Part shown: piece by piece, positions 41,091-49,877 of the stretch | Position numbering within the stretch: position 1 is the stretch's first letter | How the letters are laid out: every line of letters starts with the position of its first letter | Source: Streptomyces collinus | Lineage (GTDB): Bacteria > Actinomycetota > Actinomycetes > Streptomycetales > Streptomycetaceae | Length of the DNA: 64,000 nucleotides | Reading direction: 5' to 3' | NCBI RefSeq assembly: GCF_031348265.1 | Contig: NZ_CP133771.1 | Coordinates: 2,170,001 to 2,234,000 of the forward strand | Program-made: the position numbers and the translations under genes | Notes under the pieces: model-generated | The model's database searches: none | The model's input: the letters and a program-made list of their open reading frames with translations, nothing else | Told to the model about the DNA's origin: nothing

Positions 41091-43370
41091 ATGGCGTCGA
41101 AGCCGCCCAAGAGCGATCCGGTTCAGGACGCGCCGCAGGTCGCCGGGCCGAAGCGCGCGGCTGCGGGGCTCCCGGCCATCGGGCACACGCTGCGGATCGC
41201 CCAGCAGCAGATGGGTGTGAAGCGCACCGCGCTGACGCTGCTGAGCGTGAACCAGAAGGACGGCTTCGACTGCCCCGGCTGTGCCTGGCCCGAGCCGGAG
41301 CACCGGCACAAGGCGGAGTTCTGCGAGAACGGCGCGAAGGCCGTGGCCGAGGAGGCCACCCTGCGCCGGGTCACGCCCGAGTTCTTCGCCGCGCACCCGG
41401 TCGCCGACCTGGCCGGCCGCAGCGGCTACTGGCTGGGCCAGCAGGGCCGGCTCACCCACCCCATGTACCTGCCCGAGGGCGGCTCGCACTACGAGCCGGT
41501 CACCTGGGAGCGCGCCTTCGACATCATCGGTGAGGAGATCGCCGCGCTCGCCTCCCCGGACGAGGCCGTCTTCTACACGTCCGGCCGTACGAGCAACGAG
41601 GCCGCGTTCCTATACCAGCTGTTCGCCCGCGAGTTCGGCACGAACAACCTCCCCGACTGCTCGAACATGTGCCACGAGTCGTCCGGCTCGGCCCTGTCGG
41701 AGACGATCGGCATCGGCAAGGGCAGTGTCCTGCTGGAGGACCTCTACCAGGCCGACCTGATCATCGTCGCCGGGCAGAACCCGGGGACGAACCACCCGCG
41801 CATGCTGTCCGCCCTGGAGAAGGCCAAGGACAACGGCGCGAAGATCATCAGCGTCAACCCGCTGCCCGAGGCGGGCCTGGAGCGCTTCAAGAACCCGCAG
41901 ACCCCGCAGGGCATGGTCAAGGGCGCCGCGCTCACGGACCTGTTCCTGCAGATCCGCATCGGCGGCGACCAGGCCCTGTTCCGCCTGCTGAACAAGCTGA
42001 TCCTGGAAACGGACGGCGCGGTCGACGAGGCGTTCGTGCGCGAGCACACGCACGGCTACGAGGAGTTCGCCGAGGCCGCCCGCGCCGCCGACCGCGACGA
42101 GACGCTCACGGCGACGGGCCTGACCCCGCAGGACATCGACAAGGCCCTCCGCATGGTCCTGGCCTCGAAACGCACCATCGTGTGTTGGGCGATGGGCCTC
42201 ACCCAGCACAAGCACTCGGTCCCCACGATCAGGGAAGTCGTCAACTTCCTTTTGCTGCGCGGCAACATCGGCCGGCCGGGTGCGGGTGTGTGCCCCGTGC
42301 GCGGGCATTCGAACGTGCAGGGCGACCGCACGATGGGCATCTTCGAGCGGCCCGCCCCGGCGTTCCTGGACGCCCTGGAGAAGGAGTTCGGCTTCGCGCC
42401 CCCGCGCGAGCACGGCTATGACGTCGTGCGCGCCATCCGCGCCCTGCGCGACGGCGAGGCGAAGGTCTTCTTCGCCATGGGCGGCAACTTCGTCTCGGCG
42501 TCCCCCGACACGGACGTCACCGAGGCGGCCATGCGCCGCGCCCGGCTGACCGTGCACGTGTCGACGAAGCTGAACCGCTCGCACGCGGTCACGGGCGCGC
42601 GTGCCCTGATCCTCCCGACGCTGGGGCGTACCGAGCGCGATCTGCAGGGCGGCGGCGAGCAGTTCGTGACCGTCGAGGACTCGATGGGCATGGTGCACGC
42701 CTCCCGGGGCCGCCTGGAGCCCGCGAGCCGGCACCTGCTGTCGGAACCGGCCATCGTCAGCCGCCTGGCCCGCCGCGTGCTGGGCGAGAACAGCCGCACG
42801 CCGTGGGAGGAGTTCGAGAAGGACTACGCGACGATCCGGGACCGCATCGCGCGCGTCATCCCCGGCTTCGAGGACTTCAACGCGCGCGTGGCCCGCCCTG
42901 GCGGCTTCGCCCTCCCCCACGCCCCGCGCGACGAGCGCCGCTTCCCCACGGCCACCGGCAAGGCCAACTTCACGGCCGCGCCCGTGGAGTACCCGCGGCT
43001 GCCCGAGGGCCGCCTGCTGCTGCAGACGCTGCGCTCGCACGACCAGTACAACACCACGATCTACGGCCTCGACGACCGCTACCGGGGCATCCGCAACGGC
43101 CGCCGGGTGGTCCTGGTCCACCCCGAGGACGCGCGGGCCCTGGAGCTGGCGGACGGCGCGTACGTCGACCTGGTCGGCGAGTGGAAGGACGGCGTGGAGC
43201 GCAGGGCCCCCGGCTTCCGGGTCGTGCACTACCCGACGGCCCGGGGCTGTGCCGCCGCGTACTACCCGGAGACCAACGTGCTGGTGCCGCTCGACGCCAC
43301 CGCGGACACCAGTAACACCCCGGCCAGTAAGTCCGTCGTGGTGCGTCTGGAACAATCGGCGACCGACTGA
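41091..43370 (+). CDS. FdhF/YdeP-family molybdopterin oxidoreductase
   Basis: A 759-residue oxidoreductase related to formate dehydrogenase H. It has an N-terminal CPGCAWPEPEH motif (about residue 61, two cysteines only), TYTSGRT-like VFYTSGRTSNEAAFL, the cofactor-region motif NLPDCSNMCHESSG with Cys in place of selenocysteine, IIVAGQNPGTNHPRM, PVRGHSNVQGDRTMG and a C-terminal molybdopterin-dinucleotide-binding domain with LLLQTLRSHDQYNTTIYG (in part). The substrate of YdeP-type enzymes is uncertain; acid-stress links are known in E. coli. ATG 41091 has AAGGGGAG upstream. The thioesterase gene follows after 56 bp in the same direction. Confidence 0.93.
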   Translation: MASKPPKSDPVQDAPQVAGPKRAAAGLPAIGHTLRIAQQQMGVKRTALTLLSVNQKDGFDCPGCAWPEPEHRHKAEFCENGAKAVAEEATLRRVTPEFFAAHPVADLAGRSGYWLGQQGRLTHPMYLPEGGSHYEPVTWERAFDIIGEEIAALASPDEAVFYTSGRTSNEAAFLYQLFAREFGTNNLPDCSNMCHESSGSALSETIGIGKGSVLLEDLYQADLIIVAGQNPGTNHPRMLSALEKAKDNGAKIISVNPLPEAGLERFKNPQTPQGMVKGAALTDLFLQIRIGGDQALFRLLNKLILETDGAVDEAFVREHTHGYEEFAEAARAADRDETLTATGLTPQDIDKALRMVLASKRTIVCWAMGLTQHKHSVPTIREVVNFLLLRGNIGRPGAGVCPVRGHSNVQGDRTMGIFERPAPAFLDALEKEFGFAPPREHGYDVVRAIRALRDGEAKVFFAMGGNFVSASPDTDVTEAAMRRARLTVHVSTKLNRSHAVTGARALILPTLGRTERDLQGGGEQFVTVEDSMGMVHASRGRLEPASRHLLSEPAIVSRLARRVLGENSRTPWEEFEKDYATIRDRIARVIPGFEDFNARVARPGGFALPHAPRDERRFPTATGKANFTAAPVEYPRLPEGRLLLQTLRSHDQYNTTIYGLDDRYRGIRNGRRVVLVHPEDARALELADGAYVDLVGEWKDGVERRAPGFRVVHYPTARGCAAAYYPETNVLVPLDATADTSNTPASKSVVVRLEQSATD

Positions 43371-43426
43371 GCGTTCGCTCAGTGACGCAGACAGCCGAGT
43401 GACGAGGACGAACGGAGCCGGGCCCG

Positions 43427-43915
43427 ATGGGTGAGCAGCAGCATGTGAAGTTCCCGCAAGAGGTCATCGACGAGTACGCAGCACTCGGCGTGGACCTCCT
43501 GGCCCTGTTCTCCGCGGGCCACCTCGGCAACCGGATGGGCGTCCAGATCTCCGAGGCGTCGGCGGACCGGGTCGTCGGCACGATGCCGGTGGAGGGCAAC
43601 ACCCAGCCCTACGGACTGCTGCACGGCGGGGCCTCCGCGGTGCTGGCCGAGACCCTCGGCTCGATCGGCTCGATGCTGCACGGCGGCAGCTCCAAGATCG
43701 CCGTGGGCGTCGACCTGAACTGCACCCACCACCGCGGGGCGCGCTCCGGGCTGGTCACAGGCGTGGCCACGCCCGTGCACCGGGGGCGCTCGACGGCCAC
43801 GTACGAGATCGTGATCACCGACGAGAACGACAAGCGGGTCTGCACCGCCCGGCTGACCTGCATGCTGCGCGACGTACGGCCGGGCGACGAGGAGCTCATC
43901 CGCTCCGCGGGCTGA
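43427..43915 (+). CDS. PaaI-type hotdog-fold thioesterase
   Basis: A 162-residue hotdog-fold enzyme with the PaaI/YbdB signature PYGLLHGGASAVLAETLGS (His66, Gly67, Gly68 and the acidic Glu75), then VGVDLNCTHHRGARSG. It should hydrolyse aryl- or acyl-CoA thioesters; the exact substrate is not predictable. ATG 43427 has ACGGAG upstream. It is probably co-transcribed with the YdeP-like gene and ends before a clear terminator. Confidence 0.92.
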   Translation: MGEQQHVKFPQEVIDEYAALGVDLLALFSAGHLGNRMGVQISEASADRVVGTMPVEGNTQPYGLLHGGASAVLAETLGSIGSMLHGGSSKIAVGVDLNCTHHRGARSGLVTGVATPVHRGRSTATYEIVITDENDKRVCTARLTCMLRDVRPGDEELIRSAG

Positions 43916-43949
43916 TCCGGTCTGATCCGGACGTAGGGAAAACCCTGGA

Positions 43950-43980
43950 GGGGCGGGCGCGCTCTTGTCGCGACCGCCCC
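43950..43980 (+). terminator. Terminator after the thioesterase gene
   Basis: GGGGCGG (43950-43956) pairs with CCGCCCC (43974-43980), and inside it CGCG (43958-43961) pairs with CGCG (43969-43972), leaving a 7-nt loop with two single-base bulges. It lies 35 bp after the thioesterase stop. Confidence 0.7.
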
Positions 43981-44043
43981 GCGGGCATTTCACTGGCGCT
44001 CCCCCCACAGGAGAAGACCCGTCCCACCGCAGAAGGGTTTCTC

Positions 44044-44916
44044 TTGACCTCCGTACGCGTCATCGCCGTCACCACGGCGGCCTGCGCCACCGTGCTCGCC
44101 ACCGCGCTGCCGTCCTCCGCCATCAACTCCTACAACGCCGCCCCCGCCCCCGAACGCACCGAGGTCGGCGCGCTCGTGGCCACCTGGGACGCCGACGGCG
44201 ACCCCGCGACCCCCGACCGCGTCGACTGGGTCTGCTCCGGCACCATGATCGACGCGGACACCTTCCTGACCGCCGCGCACTGCACCACCGACTGGCCGGA
44301 CAACGTGCGGTTCTACGTGTCCCTCGACCAGGACGTGCAGGCCGGGCTCGACGCGGCCGCGAAGAAGTACCCCGGCGACCCGGCCGCACAGGCCGCCGCC
44401 GTCGCCGTCCCGGGCACGGCCCACTCGCACCCGGACTACCCGGGACCCGCCTCCGACACCCATGACATCTCGGTGGTCCAGCTGTCCGCCGCCCAGATCA
44501 AGGCCCGCTGGAGCTTCACCCCGGCGACCCTGCCCACCGCCGATCAGCTCGGCAAGCTCGGTCCGCAGGGCCTGAACGACACCGACTGGCTCGTCGCCGG
44601 ATACGGCACCCAGGAGGCCGTGAACGGCCCCGGCGGCCAGACCCACCCCGGCGGCGGCGTCCGCATGAAGGCACCCGTCACCTTCGACGCCCTCAACGCC
44701 TCCTGGGCCCGGCTCGCGATGACCGCGCCCCAGGGCAACGGCGGCGCCTGCTACGGCGACTCAGGCGGCCCCAACTTCGCGACCATAGGCGGCAAGAGCA
44801 TCCTCGCCGCCACCACCATCACGGGCGACACACCCTGCTACGCGACCAACGTGACGTACCGCCTGGACACACCCGGCGCCCGCGCCTTCCTCTCACCGTT
44901 CGTGAAGCTGCCGTGA
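44044..44916 (+). CDS. Secreted chymotrypsin-like serine protease
   Basis: A 290-residue S1-family protease. The signal peptide VRVIAVTTAACATVLATALPSSA has a probable cleavage after residue 26. The catalytic triad is visible: His79 in LTAAHC, Asp141 in THDISVV and Ser240 in YGDSGGPNF, with cysteines for two likely disulfides (Cys64/Cys80 and Cys236/Cys264). There is no long propeptide, so it is trypsin-like rather than alpha-lytic type. The start is TTG 44044, with AGAAGG about 6-8 nt upstream; no in-frame ATG or GTG upstream gives a signal peptide. A strong palindrome follows the stop. Secretion by Sec is expected. Confidence 0.9.
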   Translation: MTSVRVIAVTTAACATVLATALPSSAINSYNAAPAPERTEVGALVATWDADGDPATPDRVDWVCSGTMIDADTFLTAAHCTTDWPDNVRFYVSLDQDVQAGLDAAAKKYPGDPAAQAAAVAVPGTAHSHPDYPGPASDTHDISVVQLSAAQIKARWSFTPATLPTADQLGKLGPQGLNDTDWLVAGYGTQEAVNGPGGQTHPGGGVRMKAPVTFDALNASWARLAMTAPQGNGGACYGDSGGPNFATIGGKSILAATTITGDTPCYATNVTYRLDTPGARAFLSPFVKLP

Positions 44917-44920
44917 GCCA

Positions 44921-44980
44921 GTGATCCGTGACGGCGTCATCCATGACGCCGTCACCCATACGGCGGTCATCCGTGACGCC
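44921..44980. repeat. Four 15-bp tandem repeats forming a 28-nt palindrome
   Basis: Units of the type GTCATCCGTGACGCC start at 44921, 44936, 44951 and 44966. Because the unit is itself nearly palindromic, GTGACGGCGTCAT (44928-44940) and ATGACGCCGTCAC (44943-44955) make a perfect 13-bp inverted repeat with only CC between, 11 bp after the protease stop. It probably acts as the terminator. Confidence 0.85.
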
Positions 44981-45624
44981 GGGGTCCGCACCACCGGCCG
45001 CACGGCACGGCCGACGGCCTCGCCGTATCCCGCGACCCGCGGGAGCGGCGGGGCGCCGAACGGGCCAACCCGGTTGCCGTGCAGCAGAGTTGGCGCGCGG
45101 CTCCCGCCCGGGGCCGCGGCACGGCACAGGCCCGCACCCCACGCCCGCTCACGTCACCGGCCGCCACCGCCCCCGGCCTCGCCGGCCCCCTCAACTGCCC
45201 TGGAAACACGGGCACCTTCCGGTTCACCGCGACCGCTGAAGACCACCGGACCCGCCGCCGCCGGGATCACCGCCCGCACCGGCCGCCACACCCCCGCGGC
45301 ACCACCCGGAAATCACCGACTCCCATTCCCGGCACTCCCCCGGGGCCGCCGACCGCTCTTTTCTCGGCGTAACGCTCCGTAACGCGCACGCAATACGACG
45401 CCACGGATTCATCCCCGGCCGCACCCACGGCCCGGGGCCTTTCTGATCTCTTCCCGGCCGCATGCGGCCCCACTACCGCACGATCTCAGCCATGGCCAAC
45501 CGGAAGTGCGGGTTCTCAGAATGCGGACCTCGGCGAAAATCCACCAAACCCGTCGAGAGGGCCCGCCGCCGAGACCGGGCATCCACCACGTCATAACAAG
45601 AAAGTCACAAGCCAGCCCGCGCCG
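44981..45624. other. Intergenic region before livJ, 644 bp
   Basis: No gene is supported. Open frames here are long only because of GC content and lack family resemblance. The composition is Pro/Arg/Ala-coding in several frames, as expected of random GC-rich DNA. The last 60 bp become AT-richer (ATAACAAGAAAGTCACAAG at 45594-45612), as before the liv promoter; a nitrogen-regulator (GlnR-like) site there cannot be confirmed. Confidence 0.5.
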
Positions 45625-45654
45625 CTGACCCTGCCCTTACCCCGGGCTTAGAGT
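45625..45654 (+). promoter_or_regulatory. livJ promoter
   Basis: CTGACC (45625-45630) and TAGAGT (45649-45654) are separated by 18 nt, matching HrdB-type spacing. Transcription should begin near 45661, about 85 nt before the livJ start. Confidence 0.65.
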
Positions 45655-45745
45655 CACGGCCAGTCACCGCCTCCATCGGGAGTTCGGTACCAGCGCGGCA
45701 CTCACCCCCCGACCAGGGCGGGGCCTGCCTGTGAAAGGACTGATT

Positions 45746-46990
45746 GTGCGACAGCGTTCCATGGTGATTCTTACCTCCGTGCTCACGACCGGAGCTCTGA
45801 CTCTCACCGCCTGCGGCTCCCGAGACGACAGCGGTGACAAGGGCGGAGACAACGGGAGCGGCACCACGCTGACCATCGGCGTCGACGCCCCCCTCTCCGG
45901 TGAGAACTCCACCACCGGCCTCGGCATCCAGTACGGCGCCCAGATCGCCATCGACGACGCCAACAAGAACAACTGGGTCCCGGGCGTGAAGTTCAAGCTC
46001 AAGGCCCTGGACGACAAGGCGCAGCCCGCCACCGGCCAGACCAACGCCACCAACATCGTCGGCGACAAGACCGCCGTCGGCGCGGTCGGCCCGCTGAACT
46101 CCGGCGTCGCCCAGACGATGCAGCAGGTGTTCGCCTCGGCCAACATGGTCCAGATCTCCCCCGCGAACACGGCCCCCGAGCTGACCCAGGGCAAGAACTG
46201 GCAGTCGGACAAGAAGCGCCCGTTCAAGACGTACTTCCGCACCGCCACCACCGACGAACTGCAGGGCAGCTTCGCGGCCGGCTACGCCTACAACGGCCTC
46301 AAGAAAAAGAAGGCCTTCGTCGTCGACGACAAGCAGACCTACGGCGCCGGTCTCGCGAAGATCTTCAACGAGCAGTACAAGAAGCTCGGCGGCAAGGTCG
46401 TCGGCACCGACCACGTCAACACCGGCGACAAGGACTTCGGATCCCTCGTCACCAAGATCAAGAACTCCGGCGCCGACCTGCTCTACTACGGCGGCCAGTA
46501 CGACGAGTCCGCGCTGATCACCAAGCAGCTCAAGGACGCCGGCGTCAAGATCCCGCTGTTCGGCGGTGACGGCATGTTCGCCACCACCTACATCGAGGCC
46601 GCCGGCAAGTCCTCCGAGGGCGACCTCGCCACCGCCATCGGCGTCCCCGCCGACACCCTGCCCGCCGCCAAGACGTTCATCCAGACGTACAAGGACAAGG
46701 GCTACAAGGGTGACTACGGCGCCTACGGTGCCTACGCCTACGACGCCACCACCGCCATCATCAAGGCCGTCAAGGCCGCGGCCGACGCCAACGGCGGCAA
46801 GGTGCCCACCGACATCAACGACCTGCGCTCCAAGGTCGTCGACGGTGTCCAGAAGTCCGACTTCGAAGGCCTCACCGGCAAGATCGCCTTCGACGAGTAC
46901 GGCGACACCACCAACAAGCAGCTGACGGTGTACCAGGTCGAGAAGGGCGCCTGGAAGGCCGTCGAGACCGGCACCGCCGACCTGCAGTAG
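45746..46990 (+). CDS. livJ: Branched-chain amino-acid ABC transporter, substrate-binding lipoprotein
   Basis: A 414-residue periplasmic-binding-type protein. The lipoprotein signal MVILTSVLTTGALTLTAC has its lipobox cysteine at about residue 23. Then comes a type I fold: LTIGVDAPLSGENSTTGLG, AVGPLNSGVAQTM, KTYFRTATTDELQG and YYGGQYDESALIT. It captures Leu/Ile/Val or related amino acids outside the membrane. The start GTG 45746 has AAAGGAC upstream; the in-frame ATG-like start at 45731 overlaps that site. It heads the liv operon but is separated from livH by a strong hairpin, allowing binding protein to be made in excess. Confidence 0.94.
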   Translation: MRQRSMVILTSVLTTGALTLTACGSRDDSGDKGGDNGSGTTLTIGVDAPLSGENSTTGLGIQYGAQIAIDDANKNNWVPGVKFKLKALDDKAQPATGQTNATNIVGDKTAVGAVGPLNSGVAQTMQQVFASANMVQISPANTAPELTQGKNWQSDKKRPFKTYFRTATTDELQGSFAAGYAYNGLKKKKAFVVDDKQTYGAGLAKIFNEQYKKLGGKVVGTDHVNTGDKDFGSLVTKIKNSGADLLYYGGQYDESALITKQLKDAGVKIPLFGGDGMFATTYIEAAGKSSEGDLATAIGVPADTLPAAKTFIQTYKDKGYKGDYGAYGAYAYDATTAIIKAVKAAADANGGKVPTDINDLRSKVVDGVQKSDFEGLTGKIAFDEYGDTTNKQLTVYQVEKGAWKAVETGTADLQ

Positions 46991-47016
46991 TACCGGCCCC
47001 CCAGCAAGCCTCACCC

Positions 47017-47054
47017 CGGGCCGCGCGGAAGGAGGACCCCGACCGCGCGGCCCG
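47017..47054 (+). terminator. Intra-operon terminator/attenuator livJ-livH
   Basis: CGGGCCGCGCGG (47017-47028) and CCGCGCGGCCCG (47043-47054) form a perfect 12-bp stem with a 14-nt loop, followed by TTTTC. It is 27 bp after livJ. Partial read-through would let livJ exceed the permease genes in expression. Confidence 0.85.
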
Positions 47055-47123
47055 TTTTCACACCCCCACACGACCACGCACGCATCCAGTGCACACGACC
47101 ACCAGCGACATGGAGGCCACGCG

Positions 47124-48053
47124 GTGAACACCCTGCCGCAGCAGCTGGCCAACGGGCTGCTTCTAGGCTCGATGTACGGGCTGATCGCCATCGGCTACAC
47201 GATGGTGTACGGCATCGTCCAGCTCATCAACTTCGCGCACGGCGAGATCTTCATGACCGGGGCCTTCGGCGCCCTCACGGTCTACTTCTACATCCTCCCC
47301 GACGGCACCTCGATGGCCCTCGCGGTACCCCTCATGCTTCTCGGCGGAGCCCTCGTCGCCATCCTCATAGCCGTCGGAGCGGAACGGTTCGCCTACCGAC
47401 CACTGCGCGGAGCACCACGCCTGGCACCGCTCATCACCGCCATCGGCCTCTCCCTGGCCCTCCAGGAGGTCGTGCGCAACTTCTACCCCGGCGCCGACCG
47501 CGCCCGCGCCTTCCCCGGCCTCGACTCCACCCACGACATCGGCTCCGTCACCATCAAGGACGCCGACATCTTCCTCATCCTCGCCGCCGTCCTCTGCATG
47601 GCCGCCCTCGCCTTCTTCGTGCGCCGCAGCCGCACCGGCCGCGCCATGCAGGCCACCGCGCAGGACCCCGACACGGCGCAGCTGATGGGCATCGACACCA
47701 ACCGCATCATCGTCATCGCCTTCGCCATCGGCGGCTTCTTCGCCGCCGTCGCCGCCGTCGCCTACGGACTCAAGTACGGCAACGTCGACTACCGCATGGG
47801 CTTCCTGATGGGCCTCAAGGCCTTCACCGCGGCCGTCCTCGGCGGCATCGGCAACATCTACGGCGCCATGCTCGGCGGCGTCGTCCTCGGCGTCGCCGAG
47901 ACCCTCGCCTCCGCCTACATCGACGAGATCCCGGGCATGCAGCAGCTCGGCGGCCAGAGCTGGGCCAACGTCTGGGCCTTCTGCCTCCTCATCCTCGTGC
48001 TCCTCTTCAGGCCACAGGGCCTGCTCGGCGAGCGCGTCGCGGACAGGGCGTGA
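47124..48053 (+). CDS. livH: Branched-chain amino-acid ABC transporter permease LivH
   Basis: A 309-residue membrane subunit with about eight helices and the family blocks LANGLLLGSMYGLIAIGYTMVYG (in part), QLINFAHGEIFMTGAF near residue 35 and AFTAAVLGGIGNIYGAMLGG near residue 235. It forms the channel with LivM. GTG 47124 has TGGAGG upstream. The livM ATG follows 4 bp after the stop. Confidence 0.95.
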   Translation: MNTLPQQLANGLLLGSMYGLIAIGYTMVYGIVQLINFAHGEIFMTGAFGALTVYFYILPDGTSMALAVPLMLLGGALVAILIAVGAERFAYRPLRGAPRLAPLITAIGLSLALQEVVRNFYPGADRARAFPGLDSTHDIGSVTIKDADIFLILAAVLCMAALAFFVRRSRTGRAMQATAQDPDTAQLMGIDTNRIIVIAFAIGGFFAAVAAVAYGLKYGNVDYRMGFLMGLKAFTAAVLGGIGNIYGAMLGGVVLGVAETLASAYIDEIPGMQQLGGQSWANVWAFCLLILVLLFRPQGLLGERVADRA

Positions 48054-48057
48054 TCAC

Positions 48058-49872
48058 ATGACCGAGACGACCAAGACCCCGACGCCGGACGCCGTCCCCA
48101 CCCCGACGCCCGCACTGCGCGGTCTCATCCCGCTGCCCACCGCGGCCGCCCGCGGCCTGCTGCTCGCCGGCGGCATCGCCACCGCCGCCTCCGCGTTCCT
48201 CGCCTGGACCTGGACCGCCGAATTCCCCGGCGACCTCACCTACTACGGCTACCCCGGTGGCCTGCAGTGGCTGACCTTCACCGCCGGCGTCCTCACCGCC
48301 CTGTTCGCGCTCGCCTCCTACGGCGTCCGCGGCCTCGGCTGGCTGCTGCCCGCCCGCAACAACGCGCCGCTCGCCCTCACCGCACTCGGCGGCTTCGCCG
48401 TCACCTGGTTCACCGTCATCGCCATCAGCACCAAACTCGGCGGCGTCGTCAACCTCGAACCCGGCGGCTGGGTCGCGGCCGTAGCCTCCCTGCTGCCCGT
48501 CATCGGCGCCTTCGCCCTCCCCCAGGAGCGCACCACCGCCGACGGCACCAAGGAAGCCGTCAAGGCCTACCTCGCCAAGCCCGAGCGCATCCCCGCCCCC
48601 CAGGCCACCGCGCCCTGGATCCAGCGGGCCGTCATCACCGTGGTCACCATCATCGGCCTCGGCGTCTTCACCTACGGCATCGACACCGAGTACGGCGAAC
48701 TCTTCGTCGGCTACCTCTTCGTCGTCACCTTCGCGGTCTGGGCCCTGCACACCGCGGGCCTCCTCGACCGCTTCTCCGCACTCGTCGCCGGCAACCGCAG
48801 CTTCACCCTCGCCATGGGCTTCGCCGCGGCCATCGCCTTCCCCTTCACCCAGACCGACGACCACTACGCCAACATCGGCGTCAACATCCTGATCTTCGGG
48901 ACCGTCGCCCTCGGCCTCAACATCGTCGTCGGCCTCGCCGGACTCCTCGACCTCGGATACGTCGCCTTCCTCGGCGTCGGCGCCTACACCGCCGCCCTCG
49001 TCTCCGGCTCCGAGTTCTCCACCATCTCCGGCGTCCACCTGCCCTTCTGGGCCTCCGCCCTGGCCGGCGCCGCCGCCTCGCTGATCTTCGGCGTCCTCAT
49101 CGGCGCCCCGACCCTGCGCCTGCGCGGCGACTACCTGGCGATCGTGACGCTGGGCTTCGGTGAGATCTTCCGCATCGCCGTCAACAACATGGACGGCCAG
49201 TCCGGACCCGACGTCACCAACGGCCCCAACGGCATCCCCTCCATCCCCGACCTGAAGCTCCTCGGATTCAACTTCGGAGAAGCCCACGACATCGGCGGAT
49301 TCACCCTGGGCCGCTTCGCCAACTACTACCTCCTGATGGTCCTCATCATGGCCATCGTGGTCCTGGTCTACACGCGTGCGGCGGACTCCCGCATCGGCCG
49401 CTCCTGGATCGCCATCCGCGAGGACGAGACCGCCGCCACCGCCATGGGCATCAACGGCTTCCGCGTCAAACTCGTCGCCTTCGCCCTCGGCGCCGCCCTC
49501 GCCGGCCTCGCCGGCACCGTCAGCGCCCACGTCACCTACAGCGTCGTCCCCACGCCGTACCAGTTCGCCGGCTCCACCCCGCCCAACTCCGCGTTCCTCC
49601 TGGCCGCGGTCGTCCTCGGCGGCATGGGCACGGTCGCAGGACCCCTCCTCGGCGCGGCCCTGCTCTACCTCCTCCCGGAGAAGCTCGTCTTCCTCCAGGA
49701 GAAGTCACTCCTCGCCTTCGGCGTCGCGCTCATCCTGCTGATGCGCTTCCGCCCCGAAGGCATCATCGCCAACCGCCGGCGCCAGCTCGAATTCCACGAG
49801 ACCGGCCAACTCGACGTACCCAAACAGACCACGCTGACCGACGAACCGGCCGTCACCAAGGCGGGGGCGTAA
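48058..49872 (+). CDS. livM: Branched-chain amino-acid ABC transporter permease LivM, long form
   Basis: A 604-residue permease. The conserved LivM core begins around residue 250 (FTLAMGFAAAIAFPFTQTDD, LNIVVGLAGLLDLGYVAFLG, IGAPTLRLRGDYLAIVTLGFGE) and ends with LLLPEKLVFLQE-like helices near residue 535-570. The first about 230 residues are an extra region with four or more hydrophobic segments (GLLLAGGIATAASAFLAW, FTAGVLTALFALASYG, VITVVTIIGLGVFTYG). That makes this subunit nearly twice the length of E. coli LivM core. Long forms occur in other actinobacteria; the added domain's role is unknown. It is 4 bp after livH and 5 bp before livG. Confidence 0.93.
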   Translation: MTETTKTPTPDAVPTPTPALRGLIPLPTAAARGLLLAGGIATAASAFLAWTWTAEFPGDLTYYGYPGGLQWLTFTAGVLTALFALASYGVRGLGWLLPARNNAPLALTALGGFAVTWFTVIAISTKLGGVVNLEPGGWVAAVASLLPVIGAFALPQERTTADGTKEAVKAYLAKPERIPAPQATAPWIQRAVITVVTIIGLGVFTYGIDTEYGELFVGYLFVVTFAVWALHTAGLLDRFSALVAGNRSFTLAMGFAAAIAFPFTQTDDHYANIGVNILIFGTVALGLNIVVGLAGLLDLGYVAFLGVGAYTAALVSGSEFSTISGVHLPFWASALAGAAASLIFGVLIGAPTLRLRGDYLAIVTLGFGEIFRIAVNNMDGQSGPDVTNGPNGIPSIPDLKLLGFNFGEAHDIGGFTLGRFANYYLLMVLIMAIVVLVYTRAADSRIGRSWIAIREDETAATAMGINGFRVKLVAFALGAALAGLAGTVSAHVTYSVVPTPYQFAGSTPPNSAFLLAAVVLGGMGTVAGPLLGAALLYLLPEKLVFLQEKSLLAFGVALILLMRFRPEGIIANRRRQLEFHETGQLDVPKQTTLTDEPAVTKAGA

Positions 49873-49877
49873 CCACG

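Noticed and set aside
44921..45382. 153-codon frame after the protease gene
   Set aside because: Its start is the 15-bp repeat/palindrome and the rest is low-complexity Pro/Arg/Thr. No ribosome site or family match was seen.
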